This document shows, in pieces, positions 39,101 through 45,356 of a stretch of 45,356 nt of DNA; position 1 is the stretch's first letter, and each line of letters starts with the position of its first letter. Both the position numbers and the translations under genes were made by a program. The DNA is from JAQBQQ01 sp964633955 (GTDB lineage Bacteria; Patescibacteriota; Gracilibacteria; Peribacterales; Peribacteraceae), in assembly GCA_964633955.1 (NCBI GenBank), contig CAZWIA010000004.1, positions 1 through 45,356 on the forward strand, in the 5' to 3' direction. A model generated the notes under the pieces. It did not search any database and was not told where the DNA came from. It saw nothing but the letters and a program-made list of their open reading frames with translations.

Positions 39101-39700
39101 ATGCGTCACCCTCTGCCAACCTTGGTCCTGCTCCTCACAAGCGCGCTCCTGCTGGCCGCCTGCAGCCGGGAACCGGCCGCACTCTCACCGTCCCAGGAGA
39201 GCGTCCTGGCCAATCCTCTCACGGCCGATCGCTACTTCAAGGATCTGGTGACCACCATGGTGGACCTGGAGATCAACGAGCAGGCGGCACTGGCGCAGAA
39301 CGGGCTCACGCGCACCGTGATCCGGGCCAAAGAGCGGGCACTGGAGCGGGCTAAGCTGGCGGAAGCGCAGAAGCGCCAGGGGCTTCTGGGCGTTTTTGTG
39401 CCGGTGAAGGAGGATCCCTTTGGCCAGGCGCTTCTGACCGGCACACGCTTGTACCTAGGGACGGATTTTGCAACGCCCCCCGGTCCCAACCTGCGCGTGT
39501 ACCTGTCTACGGTCGTAGACCCGCGGGACGCCGCGTTCCCGGACCCGACGGCGGTGGACCTAGGCCCCCTGCAATCCGCCTACGGCGCGCAGGAGTACCG
39601 CTTCACCACCACGCGGGACCTCAAGGAGTTCCGGACCGTGGCGCTGTATGACACGGCTCTCAAGCGCATCTACGGCTTTGCGCAGCTGACTGCGCAATGA
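39101..39700 (+). CDS. Lipoprotein with C-terminal DM13 domain
   Basis: The 199-residue product begins at 39101 with a lipoprotein signal (LLLTSALLLAAC, Cys21). Residues about 45-100 are helical. Residues about 105-199 fit the DM13 domain: GTRLYLGTDFATPPGPNLRVYLS, VDLGPLQSAYGAQEYRF, FRTVALYDTALKRIYGFAQL. DM13 domains are proposed to take part in electron transfer through a conserved Cys near the end; here that position is Asp/Thr (LYDTALK). CATAAT lies 16 bases upstream. A DsbA-like lipoprotein gene is convergent next to it. Confidence 0.8.
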   Translation: MRHPLPTLVLLLTSALLLAACSREPAALSPSQESVLANPLTADRYFKDLVTTMVDLEINEQAALAQNGLTRTVIRAKERALERAKLAEAQKRQGLLGVFVPVKEDPFGQALLTGTRLYLGTDFATPPGPNLRVYLSTVVDPRDAAFPDPTAVDLGPLQSAYGAQEYRFTTTRDLKEFRTVALYDTALKRIYGFAQLTAQ

Positions 39701-39770
39701 GGTCACGAGGTTACAAGGTTACGAGGTTACGAGTTCCAACCTTGTAACGTCGTGACCTTGTAACGCGAAC
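39701..39770. repeat. 20-base GTTACAAGG word foldback between convergent genes
   Basis: The arms GGTCACGAGGTTACAAGGTT (39701-39720) and AACCTTGTAACGTCGTGACC (39738-39757) pair over 19 of 20 bases with a 17-base loop, and further GTTACGAG copies lie inside and outside. It could stop transcription from both sides, though it has no T-run. Confidence 0.85.
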
Positions 39771-39778
39771 GCTCAGCC

Positions 39779-40366
39779 TCAGAGACGCTGGCCGCCCCCG
39801 GAGAGCTGGGCATCAATGGCCGCGGAGAGCGCATCTAGGGTGTTCTCCGTCTTCTCGCCGTTCACGAAGTAGGTGGGCGTCCCGCGCACGTCACGGTTGC
39901 GGCCCTCTTCCCGGTCGGCCTCCACAATGTCCGCCTTGATCTTAGACCGCGTGCAGCGCTGGAAGAGCTCCGTATCCAAGCTCAGGTCCGCCGCCCACTG
40001 CTGGATGGCCGCGGCGCTCGCGTCCAGCTGCTTGGTGAAGGCGGTATCCACGTACTCCCAGAACTTCCCCTGGTCCGCCGCGCACTCCGCCGCTTGCGCC
40101 AGCGCCAAGCCGTAGGGATGCTGGGAAAGCGGGAAGTGGCGGAACTCAAAACGGATCTGGCTGCCGTACTTCTCCAAGAGCGCCGGATTGAGCGCCGCAT
40201 GGGCGGCGGCGCAGGCCGGGCACTGCAGGTCCGCAAAATCTTCCACCAGGACAAAGGCATCCGGATTCCCCTTGGGCGGCCGGGAGGATTCCGCGGAGAG
40301 GCCTGTCGTATCCACGCAGGCGACCAGGAGGAGGGAGAGGGCCAGCAGAGGAAGAAGCTTTGGCAT
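39779..40366 (-). CDS. DsbA-like thiol-disulfide oxidoreductase lipoprotein
   Basis: The 195-residue product has a lipoprotein signal (SLLLVAC, Cys17) and a DsbA/DsbG-type thioredoxin fold with the active site CPAC (49-52) in DFADLQCPACAAAH. The inserted helical domain is followed by the cis-Pro loop RGTPTYFVNG. It probably forms or reshuffles disulfides in exported proteins outside the membrane. The six-cysteine secreted protein at 33817 is a possible client. The start at 40366 begins the signal. Confidence 0.92.
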   Translation of the reverse strand: MPKLLPLLALSLLLVACVDTTGLSAESSRPPKGNPDAFVLVEDFADLQCPACAAAHAALNPALLEKYGSQIRFEFRHFPLSQHPYGLALAQAAECAADQGKFWEYVDTAFTKQLDASAAAIQQWAADLSLDTELFQRCTRSKIKADIVEADREEGRNRDVRGTPTYFVNGEKTENTLDALSAAIDAQLSGGGQRL

Positions 40367-40398
40367 AAGAAGGGAGGAAATTCAGGGGAATACTACCG

Positions 40399-40470
40399 CG
40401 AATATTGAATGTCGAATATGGAATATCGATGGATACTGCTCGAAATTCGCCATTCGATATTCAACATTCG
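40399..40470. repeat. GAATATTGAATG word foldback between divergent genes
   Basis: The arms 40399-40429 and 40440-40470 (31 bases each, 25 matching) reiterate GAATATnGAAT. The element lies between the starts of the DsbA-like gene and dnaX, so it occupies a promoter region. Confidence 0.8.
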
Positions 40471-40520
40471 GAACGTTACGGGCACAATAAGGCAGAAAGA
40501 GCTTCCGACTGAACATCAGC

Positions 40521-41909
40521 ATGTCGTTATACCGCCAATACCGGCCGCAGACGTTCCAGGATGTCACTGGACAGGAACCGATCGTGACCACGCTCACGCG
40601 GGCGGTGGAGCAGGACCGGATTGCGCACGCGTACCTCTTCTCCGGTCCGCGCGGCACGGGCAAGACCTCGGTCGCGCGCATCCTGGCGCGCCACATCCTC
40701 ACCCGGGGCATGGAGGACCAGACGCTGAAGCAGCAGATCGAGCAGGCGGTCTTGGACGGGAACCTGGTGGACTTGGTGGAGATTGATGCCGCGAGCAACC
40801 GGGGGATTGACGACATCCGGGACCTGGTGGAGAAGATCCAGTTTGCGCCGGTGGTGGCGCGGGCCAAGGTCTACATTGTGGACGAGGTGCACATGCTCAC
40901 GCGGGAGGCGTTCAACGCGCTCTTAAAGACCCTGGAGGAGCCGCCGCCCTACGCCTACTTCATCCTGGCCACCACGGAGCTGCAGAAGATCCCGCCCACC
41001 ATCCAATCCCGCTGCCAGCGCTTCCCGTTCCGCGCCATCACGGAGGAGCAGATCGTGGCGCGGCTGAGGCACATCGCGGGGCAAGAAGGCATGGCGATCG
41101 ACGAGCCGGCGCTCCGCGCGATCGCGCACGCGGCGCAGGGGGGCCTCCGGGACGCCATTTCCCTGCTAGACCAGCTGCGGTCCCTGCCCGCCGTGACCGC
41201 GGAGGACGTCCGCGCCCGCACCGGGGAATCCGGCCATGAGCGGCTGGAGGAACTCCTCGCCGCCGTACGCACCGGAGAAGCCGACCGGATCCTCCAGATC
41301 ATCCGCGCCATGGAGGACAGCGGCACGTCGCTGGAAGCCGTGGCTCGCAAGCTGCTCCTGCTCCTGCGCACAGAGCTCCACAGGCAGGCGGAGGCAAGAG
41401 AGCCGCTCACGGGAACTGCTCACGCGATCGAACAGCTGCTGGAAGCTGTCCGGCAGATGCGCTCATCGCCCGTCCCGGGACTGGCGCTTGAGGCGGCGCT
41501 CTTGAACATGGCCAGCAGAGAGAAGTCACCCACACCTCCCCTACCTCCCCTACCTCCCGTCCCATCCACTCACCCCGCGACCTCCGGCGATCTCCCGATC
41601 GAACACGTCTTCCAAGCCTGGCCGGGCGTGGTGAACCGGGTGCAGCCGCCGTCCGTGAAGATGTCCCTCAAGGACGGTCGCGTGAGCGCCGTACGGGGAA
41701 CGGAAGTCACGGTGGCCTTCACTTCCGCCTTCCACCGGGACCGCGTGAAGCACCCGGACAGCCACAAGCAACTGGAGGACCTGCTGTCCCAAGCGCTCGG
41801 CACAGCCGTCACCGCGCGCCTGGAGGTGGATGCGGAGCGCACCCCCGCTCCGGCAGACCCCGGCATGGTGGACCTGGCCGCGGAAGCGAATGATGTGTTT
41901 GCTGTTTGA
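40521..41909 (+). CDS. dnaX: DNA polymerase III subunit gamma/tau
   Basis: DnaX is the AAA+ motor of the clamp loader. The 462-residue product has YRQYRPQTFQDVTGQEP, Walker A GPRGTGKTS (42-50), DLVEIDAASNRGIDDIR, Walker B VYIVDEVHML, EPPPYAYFILATTE and the SRC box IQSRCQRF. The usual four-cysteine zinc module between Walker A and EIDAASN is missing: that segment (about 55-92) has no cysteine. The C-terminal part is Pro-rich, then a tau-like domain of about 90 residues. The next gene starts three bases after the stop. Confidence 0.95.
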   Translation: MSLYRQYRPQTFQDVTGQEPIVTTLTRAVEQDRIAHAYLFSGPRGTGKTSVARILARHILTRGMEDQTLKQQIEQAVLDGNLVDLVEIDAASNRGIDDIRDLVEKIQFAPVVARAKVYIVDEVHMLTREAFNALLKTLEEPPPYAYFILATTELQKIPPTIQSRCQRFPFRAITEEQIVARLRHIAGQEGMAIDEPALRAIAHAAQGGLRDAISLLDQLRSLPAVTAEDVRARTGESGHERLEELLAAVRTGEADRILQIIRAMEDSGTSLEAVARKLLLLLRTELHRQAEAREPLTGTAHAIEQLLEAVRQMRSSPVPGLALEAALLNMASREKSPTPPLPPLPPVPSTHPATSGDLPIEHVFQAWPGVVNRVQPPSVKMSLKDGRVSAVRGTEVTVAFTSAFHRDRVKHPDSHKQLEDLLSQALGTAVTARLEVDAERTPAPADPGMVDLAAEANDVFAV

Positions 41910-41912
41910 ACC

Positions 41913-42524
41913 ATGAGCGCCCCCACCCCGCTCACGCCGTTCGCACCCCTCCCCCCTCTGGGGGGAGGGGTTGGGGGTGGGGGCAAACAGGAACTGCGTG
42001 CATCCATCCGCTCCCTCCTCGCCCACCTGACTCCAGAGCAGCGAGCAGAAGAGAGCCGTGTCCTCTGCCACCTCCTGCTCGATCGGATCCCACCTGACGC
42101 GCGCAGCATCTGCGCCTTTGCCCCGCTCACGGACGAACCGGACATCATCCCGGCGCTGGAGACGCTCATTGCGCGGCAGGTGGAACTCTCCCTCCCCCGT
42201 GTGACGGCTGAGTCCATGACGTTCCATCAGATCTCCGGCTTTTCCGAACTCACAAAAGGCCCCCAGGGATTCCTGGAACCTGCTGCAAATGCGCCCGTGC
42301 CAGATCCCCTAGCGATCGACCTGGTCCTTGTCCCAGGCGTGGCGTTCGATGAACAGGGCAACCGCCTTGGCCGCGGCCAAGGCCACTACGACCGGTGGAT
42401 CGGACGGCAGCGCGCACTGGTTCCCCAGACGCGGTTCTGGGGGATCGCGTTTTCGTGCCAGATGGTGGATCATATTCCCACGGAGCCGCACGATGCGCGG
42501 CTAGACAGCGTCTTCTCCCCGTAA
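41913..42524 (+). CDS. 5-formyltetrahydrofolate cyclo-ligase
   Basis: The enzyme (MTHFS, FAU1/YgfA family) converts 5-formyl-THF with ATP to 5,10-methenyl-THF. The 203-residue product has KQELRASIRSLL at the true domain start and the ATP/folate block DLVLVPGVAFDEQGNRLGRGQGHYDRWI. Residues about 11-24 (APLPPLGGGVGGGG) are encoded by an 11-base-stem palindrome of the CCCCTCCCCC/GGGGGAGGGG family, so the N-terminus is repeat-derived. A folate role fits with glyA about 1 kb downstream. It follows dnaX by three bases. Confidence 0.92.
   Translation: MSAPTPLTPFAPLPPLGGGVGGGGKQELRASIRSLLAHLTPEQRAEESRVLCHLLLDRIPPDARSICAFAPLTDEPDIIPALETLIARQVELSLPRVTAESMTFHQISGFSELTKGPQGFLEPAANAPVPDPLAIDLVLVPGVAFDEQGNRLGRGQGHYDRWIGRQRALVPQTRFWGIAFSCQMVDHIPTEPHDARLDSVFSP
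41946..41970. repeat. Palindromic repeat inside the cyclo-ligase coding region
   Basis: CCCCTCCCCCC (41946-41956) and GGGGGGAGGGG (41960-41970) form a perfect 11-base stem with a TCT loop, followed by TTGGGGGTGGGGG. The layout matches 5241-5300. Confidence 0.9.
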
Positions 42525-42543
42525 GTAACCAGATGTGAGGAAA

Positions 42544-42954
42544 TCACTGCATGCCTACCACCCGTCGCGGCAGGAACTCGAGCAGCAGCTTGCGCACCGC
42601 CCCCCGCACAGCCTCCAAACGAGCGAGCATGGATCTTCGTACAGCGTTCGCCTTTTCGTCATCGGCAAATTGTAGGTTAGCGAGCCTGCTCATCTTTTCA
42701 TCAATCTGCTGCTCATACGCACGGACAAACGCCTGGAAGGCCGCGGGCTCCCGTTCAAAGGCCAGCTGGGCCTCCTGGGCAAAGTCTGAATAGGGCGGCA
42801 ACCGGCCCTTCCACTCCGCCAGTACGGCGTTCACCGCCACTTTAGGATCCTCGATTCCGCGGGTCTGCTCTAAGTGCTCCAGTTTGTCCGGCAGAGCTGC
42901 GAGCAGCTCGCCTAGCCGCTCCTGAAAGTCCGCTGAAGGGCGCCATTGCTCCAT
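42544..42954 (-). CDS. Unknown helical protein (136 residues)
   Basis: I recognise no family. From the start MEQWRPSADFQERLGELLAAL at 42954 the protein is soluble and helical, with EQQIDEKMSRLANLQFADDEKANAVRRSMLARLEAVRGAVRKLLLEFLP as the C-terminal coiled-coil-like part. An upstream start at 43017 overlaps the preceding gene (ending at 42989) and adds a Cys-rich stretch that looks non-coding. It is probably co-transcribed with the gene at 42989-43441. Confidence 0.65.
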   Translation of the reverse strand: MEQWRPSADFQERLGELLAALPDKLEHLEQTRGIEDPKVAVNAVLAEWKGRLPPYSDFAQEAQLAFEREPAAFQAFVRAYEQQIDEKMSRLANLQFADDEKANAVRRSMLARLEAVRGAVRKLLLEFLPRRVVGMQ

Positions 42955-42988
42955 GCTGAGCGCAGCGTGCACCAAGCACGGACGGAGT

Positions 42989-43441
42989 TCAACGCATCTC
43001 CGGCACAAACCGCTCAATGATATCTATCAGTCCGATCATGTGACTCTCCGGCTCTCCAAACTCCCGCAGTTCCGTGATCCTGGACCGGGAGAGCAGCGGC
43101 TCCACTGCCTCCAGCAGGCAGAAGATGAAGGCCCACCGGATGTCTTCACGACTCATGGCCAGGGTGCGGTCCAAGACGCGCACCTGATCCAATTGACTGA
43201 AGGGGAGGGACGGCGTGCCGGTTGGGTCATCGATGATGCTGTACAGGCACTCTACGAATTTCTTTCTCTGCACGAGCGTCTCTTGCATCACGCGTTCCTC
43301 GCGCCGCGGGAGCGGTTGATTGATGACCAGATAGTTCGCCACGTCTTGCTCCAGCTGCTGGAGCACGGCCGCCTTCGGTACGTAGGTATGCAGGAGCATG
43401 CTGTGGATATGCCGTTCGATCGGCGTGAGGTGCTCAGCCAT
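42989..43441 (-). CDS. Unknown helical protein (150 residues)
   Basis: I recognise no family. The protein is soluble and mostly helical (IERHIHSMLLHTYVPKAAVLQQLEQDVANYLV, EDIRWAFIFCLLEAVEPLLSRSRITEL). A TTGACA (43472-43477, minus strand) lies upstream; with 17-base spacing the -10 would be the weak ATAACG, seven bases before the ATG. It is followed 34 bases later by the other unknown gene. Confidence 0.65.
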   Translation of the reverse strand: MAEHLTPIERHIHSMLLHTYVPKAAVLQQLEQDVANYLVINQPLPRREERVMQETLVQRKKFVECLYSIIDDPTGTPSLPFSQLDQVRVLDRTLAMSREDIRWAFIFCLLEAVEPLLSRSRITELREFGEPESHMIGLIDIIERFVPEMR

Positions 43442-43531
43442 AATTTTACGTTATTGAATACGAACGTAGTTTGTCAAATACACACCGGACAATTGCGGGG
43501 GTAGGGTGGACCTGATCTCCCCCGGTCCGCC

Positions 43532-44800
43532 ATGCCTGACTTCCCGAACCTCCAAGCCGCCGATCCGGAAGTCCACGCCGCCCTGCGGGGAGAAATGCGG
43601 CGGCAGGCGGACGGCGTGGAGCTGATCGCCTCTGAGAACTACGTCTCCCCGGCCGTGCTGGAGGCGATGGGAACGGTCTTCAACAACAAGTACAGCGAGG
43701 GCTACCCCGGCCGCCGTTACTACGGCGGGCAGGAATTCACGGACGCGGTGGAATCCCTGGCGATCGGTCGCGCCAAGCGGCTCTTTGGAGCGAGCCACGC
43801 CAACGTGCAGCCGCATGCGGGAGCGCCCGCCAACGTGGCCGCGTACTTTGCCCTGCTGGAACCCGGAGACACGGTCCTGGGCATGGATCTCTCCCACGGC
43901 GGACACCTGACGCACGGCCACCCCGTCACGTACCTGACCAAGATCTTCCGGTTTGTCCGGTACAAGATGAAGGACCCGGAGACCGGGGAGATGGATTACG
44001 ACGCGATGCGGGAAGTGGCCCTGCAGGAGAAGCCGAAGCTCATCCTGGCCGGGTTCTCCGCGTATCCGCGGGAACTCGATTATGGAAGGATGAAGCAGAT
44101 CGCCGATGAAGTGGGCGCGGTCACCATGGCGGATGTGGCGCACATCGCGGGGCTCATCGCGGGAAAGCAGCTGCGCAATCCCTTTGAAGACGGCTTTGAC
44201 GTGGTCACGACCACCACCCATAAGACGCTGCGCGGCCCCAGAGGCGGCATGATCCTGACCAAGGATGCTGAACTCGGCAGAAGAATCGACAAGTCCGTCT
44301 TCCCCGGCTTCCAGGGCGGCCCCATCATGCAGCTGGTGGCGGCCAAGGCGGTGGCGTTTGGGGAAGCCTTGCAGCCGGAATTCCAGCAGTACGCCAGGCA
44401 GGTGATCCAAAACAGCCAGCACCTGGCCAAGTTCTTCATGGATCACGGCGCCAAATTGGTGACGAACGGCACCGATAACCACCTCATGCTGATCGACTGC
44501 GTGCGGTCCTGGAACTTGAGCGGCAAAGAGGTGGAACATCTCTTTGATCGCATCGGTATCACGCTGAATAAGAACATGATCCCGGACGATCCCCGCTCCC
44601 CCATGGACCCCTCCGGCGTCCGGCTGGGGACACCCGCCATCACCACCCGCGGCATGAAGGAGGCGGATATGGAGACCTTGGGCCAGTTCATGCTCCGCGC
44701 GATCGAGCAGCGGACGGATGACTCCGCGATTGTGAAGCTGAAAGAGGAAGTGACGGCGTTCTGCCGGGGGTTCCCAGTGCCGGGGGTTACAGACGCCTGA
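43532..44800 (+). CDS. glyA: Serine hydroxymethyltransferase
   Basis: GlyA interconverts serine plus THF with glycine plus 5,10-methylene-THF, using PLP. The 422-residue product has ELIASENYVSPAVLEAMG, NKYSEGYPGRRYYGG, the PLP lysine in VVTTTTHKTLRGPRGG (Lys about 230) and the C-terminal RLGTPAITTRGM. Length and start (MPDFPNLQAADPEV) are normal. It supplies one-carbon units together with the cyclo-ligase upstream. The Nudix gene starts two bases after its stop. Confidence 0.97.
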   Translation: MPDFPNLQAADPEVHAALRGEMRRQADGVELIASENYVSPAVLEAMGTVFNNKYSEGYPGRRYYGGQEFTDAVESLAIGRAKRLFGASHANVQPHAGAPANVAAYFALLEPGDTVLGMDLSHGGHLTHGHPVTYLTKIFRFVRYKMKDPETGEMDYDAMREVALQEKPKLILAGFSAYPRELDYGRMKQIADEVGAVTMADVAHIAGLIAGKQLRNPFEDGFDVVTTTTHKTLRGPRGGMILTKDAELGRRIDKSVFPGFQGGPIMQLVAAKAVAFGEALQPEFQQYARQVIQNSQHLAKFFMDHGAKLVTNGTDNHLMLIDCVRSWNLSGKEVEHLFDRIGITLNKNMIPDDPRSPMDPSGVRLGTPAITTRGMKEADMETLGQFMLRAIEQRTDDSAIVKLKEEVTAFCRGFPVPGVTDA

Positions 44801-44802
44801 GT

Positions 44803-45228
44803 ATGAAGCAACGAACGTCCGCCCTGGCGATCGTCCTGGTTTCGAGCGCAGCCGATGGATACCACGTACTGACCCTGGTGAACGACGGCGAGCGGGTATT
44901 CCCTAAGGGGCATATCCGGCCGGGCGAGACGCCAAGTCAGGCAGCCGTTCGTGAGGTGCGCGAGGAAGCGGGAGTCAGCCTCTCCGCTGCACAGGATCTT
45001 GGCCAGATCACACAGTACGCGTTCTTTTCCGCGCAGGAGAACTGCCAGAAAATTATCCTGGTACAGGGGTTTCTTCTTGATGCCGGGCAGCCAATCACCG
45101 TGAATGTTGAGGAAGGATTCACCTGCGGTGATTGGCTGCCCGTGCAGACAGCGCTTAAGGAGTTGACGCACCACGATGCCCGTAGAACCCTGGAACTCGC
45201 TTTGAAGCACATTCCTCCTGCCACGTAA
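44803..45228 (+). CDS. Nudix hydrolase
   Basis: The 141-residue product has a full Nudix box, GHIRPGETPSQAAVREVREE followed by AGVSL (about residues 37-60). This fits the pattern Gx5Ex7REUxEExGU for Mg-dependent cleavage of a nucleoside diphosphate-linked substrate. FPKGHI just before the box recalls diadenosine/polyphosphate-type or MutT-like members; the substrate is unknown. It lies two bases after the glyA stop and is probably translated from the same mRNA. Confidence 0.92.
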   Translation: MKQRTSALAIVLVSSAADGYHVLTLVNDGERVFPKGHIRPGETPSQAAVREVREEAGVSLSAAQDLGQITQYAFFSAQENCQKIILVQGFLLDAGQPITVNVEEGFTCGDWLPVQTALKELTHHDARRTLELALKHIPPAT

Positions 45229-45240
45229 CCTTTGCCTGTG

Positions 45241-45300
45241 GCCAGATGGCCGCGCTTACCACTTACCACTCACCACTGACCTCTGACCACTCACCCCTCG
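45241..45300. repeat. Word repeats (GGCCAGATGGCC, ACCACTcACCACTGACC)
   Basis: GGCCAGATGGCC (45241-45252) is a relative of the palindromes at 29150-29288. It is followed by CTTACCACTTACCACTCACC and CTGACCACTCACCCC, the same word as in dus at 2625-2660. Confidence 0.75.
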
Positions 45301-45301
45301 C

Positions 45302-45356
45302 CTACTCCCGCCCCGTCGCCTGCATGGCCTGGTAGATGGCGATGATGGCACTGGAG
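45302..45356 (-). CDS. C-terminal end of a Gfo/Idh/MocA-type oxidoreductase (partial)
   Basis: Only the last 17 codons are in the window, reading SSAIIAIYQAMQATGRE and a TAG stop at 45302-45304. The pattern AIYQAMQATGR is what the C-terminal helix of NAD(P)-dependent sugar oxidoreductases of the Gfo/Idh/MocA family looks like. The call rests on this short piece and is tentative. Confidence 0.45.
   Translation of the reverse strand, partial: SSAIIAIYQAMQATGRE

Overview
The window is a GC-rich (about 60% by eye), gene-dense piece of a bacterial chromosome read with the standard bacterial code; TGA is clearly a stop, for example at the end of rplK. Gene content suggests a Candidate Phyla Radiation (Patescibacteria) genome, perhaps Peregrinibacteria/Peribacteria. 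The signs are a PrgI gene overlapping an N-terminal TraC-like gene, a VirB2-like small membrane protein, receiver-only response regulators, GH57/GH15 alpha-glucan enzymes, and many helical or lipoprotein genes I do not recognise. The phylum call is an inference of modest confidence. A 100-N scaffold gap at 2208-2307 is flanked by an exact 55-base duplication, so it looks like two unmerged overlapping contig ends.

Layout. 1-3.4 kb: rplK, a membrane protein, a terminator, rplA, the gap and a tRNA-dihydrouridine synthase. 3.5-9.7 kb: VirB2-like protein, AI-2E-type permease, clpC, prgI and a TraC N-terminal protein. 10.4-14.5 kb: ribosomal protein S1, a HIT protein, small membrane proteins, yidD, a GNA1-like acetyltransferase and tRNA-Gly(TCC). 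14.5-16.0 kb: a RelE/Phd-type toxin-antitoxin pair and an AT-richer methyltransferase, probably acquired. 16.2-18.8 kb: pyrE and a divergent response regulator/histidine kinase pair. 18.8-22.2 kb: a DUF2231 gene broken by an in-frame TGA, a zinc/manganese ABC transporter (binding protein, ATPase, permease) and a PQ-loop-like protein. 22.5-24 kb: a very basic Ala/Ser/Arg-repeat protein and a lipoprotein. 24.3-29.1 kb: an alpha-glucan cluster (glycosyltransferase, GH57, GH15). 29.4-35.8 kb: a secreted protein, a YgjP-like metallopeptidase, a 51-residue acidic protein, trpS, an RluA-type pseudouridine synthase, a second lone receiver, a six-cysteine secreted protein and a DUF218 protein. 36-45.3 kb: tRNA-Val(CAC), a P-loop gene fragment, a foldback element, dcd, a 596-residue unknown protein, a DM13 lipoprotein, a DsbA-like lipoprotein, dnaX, 5-formyl-THF cyclo-ligase, two unknown helical proteins, glyA, a Nudix hydrolase and the tail of an oxidoreductase.

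Two window-wide patterns stand out. First, many intergenic spaces hold a low-complexity inverted repeat built from a short word reiterated on both arms, such as AACTCGTAACT, AAAAACCAAAAACT, GGAGAATGGAGAATT, GGCAGGAAGGG or GCGCCCATCTGGGCGC. Each spacer has its own word, but the foldback architecture is shared. In several genes (dus, the cyclo-ligase, GH57, the RluA-type synthase, the basic protein) such repeat sequence has become coding. Second, a set of genes has a -10 hexamer, often extended TGnTATAAT, only 6-10 bases before the start codon. This predicts leaderless transcripts; clear Shine-Dalgarno sequences are seen only here and there, for example at pyrE and the gene starting at 35160.
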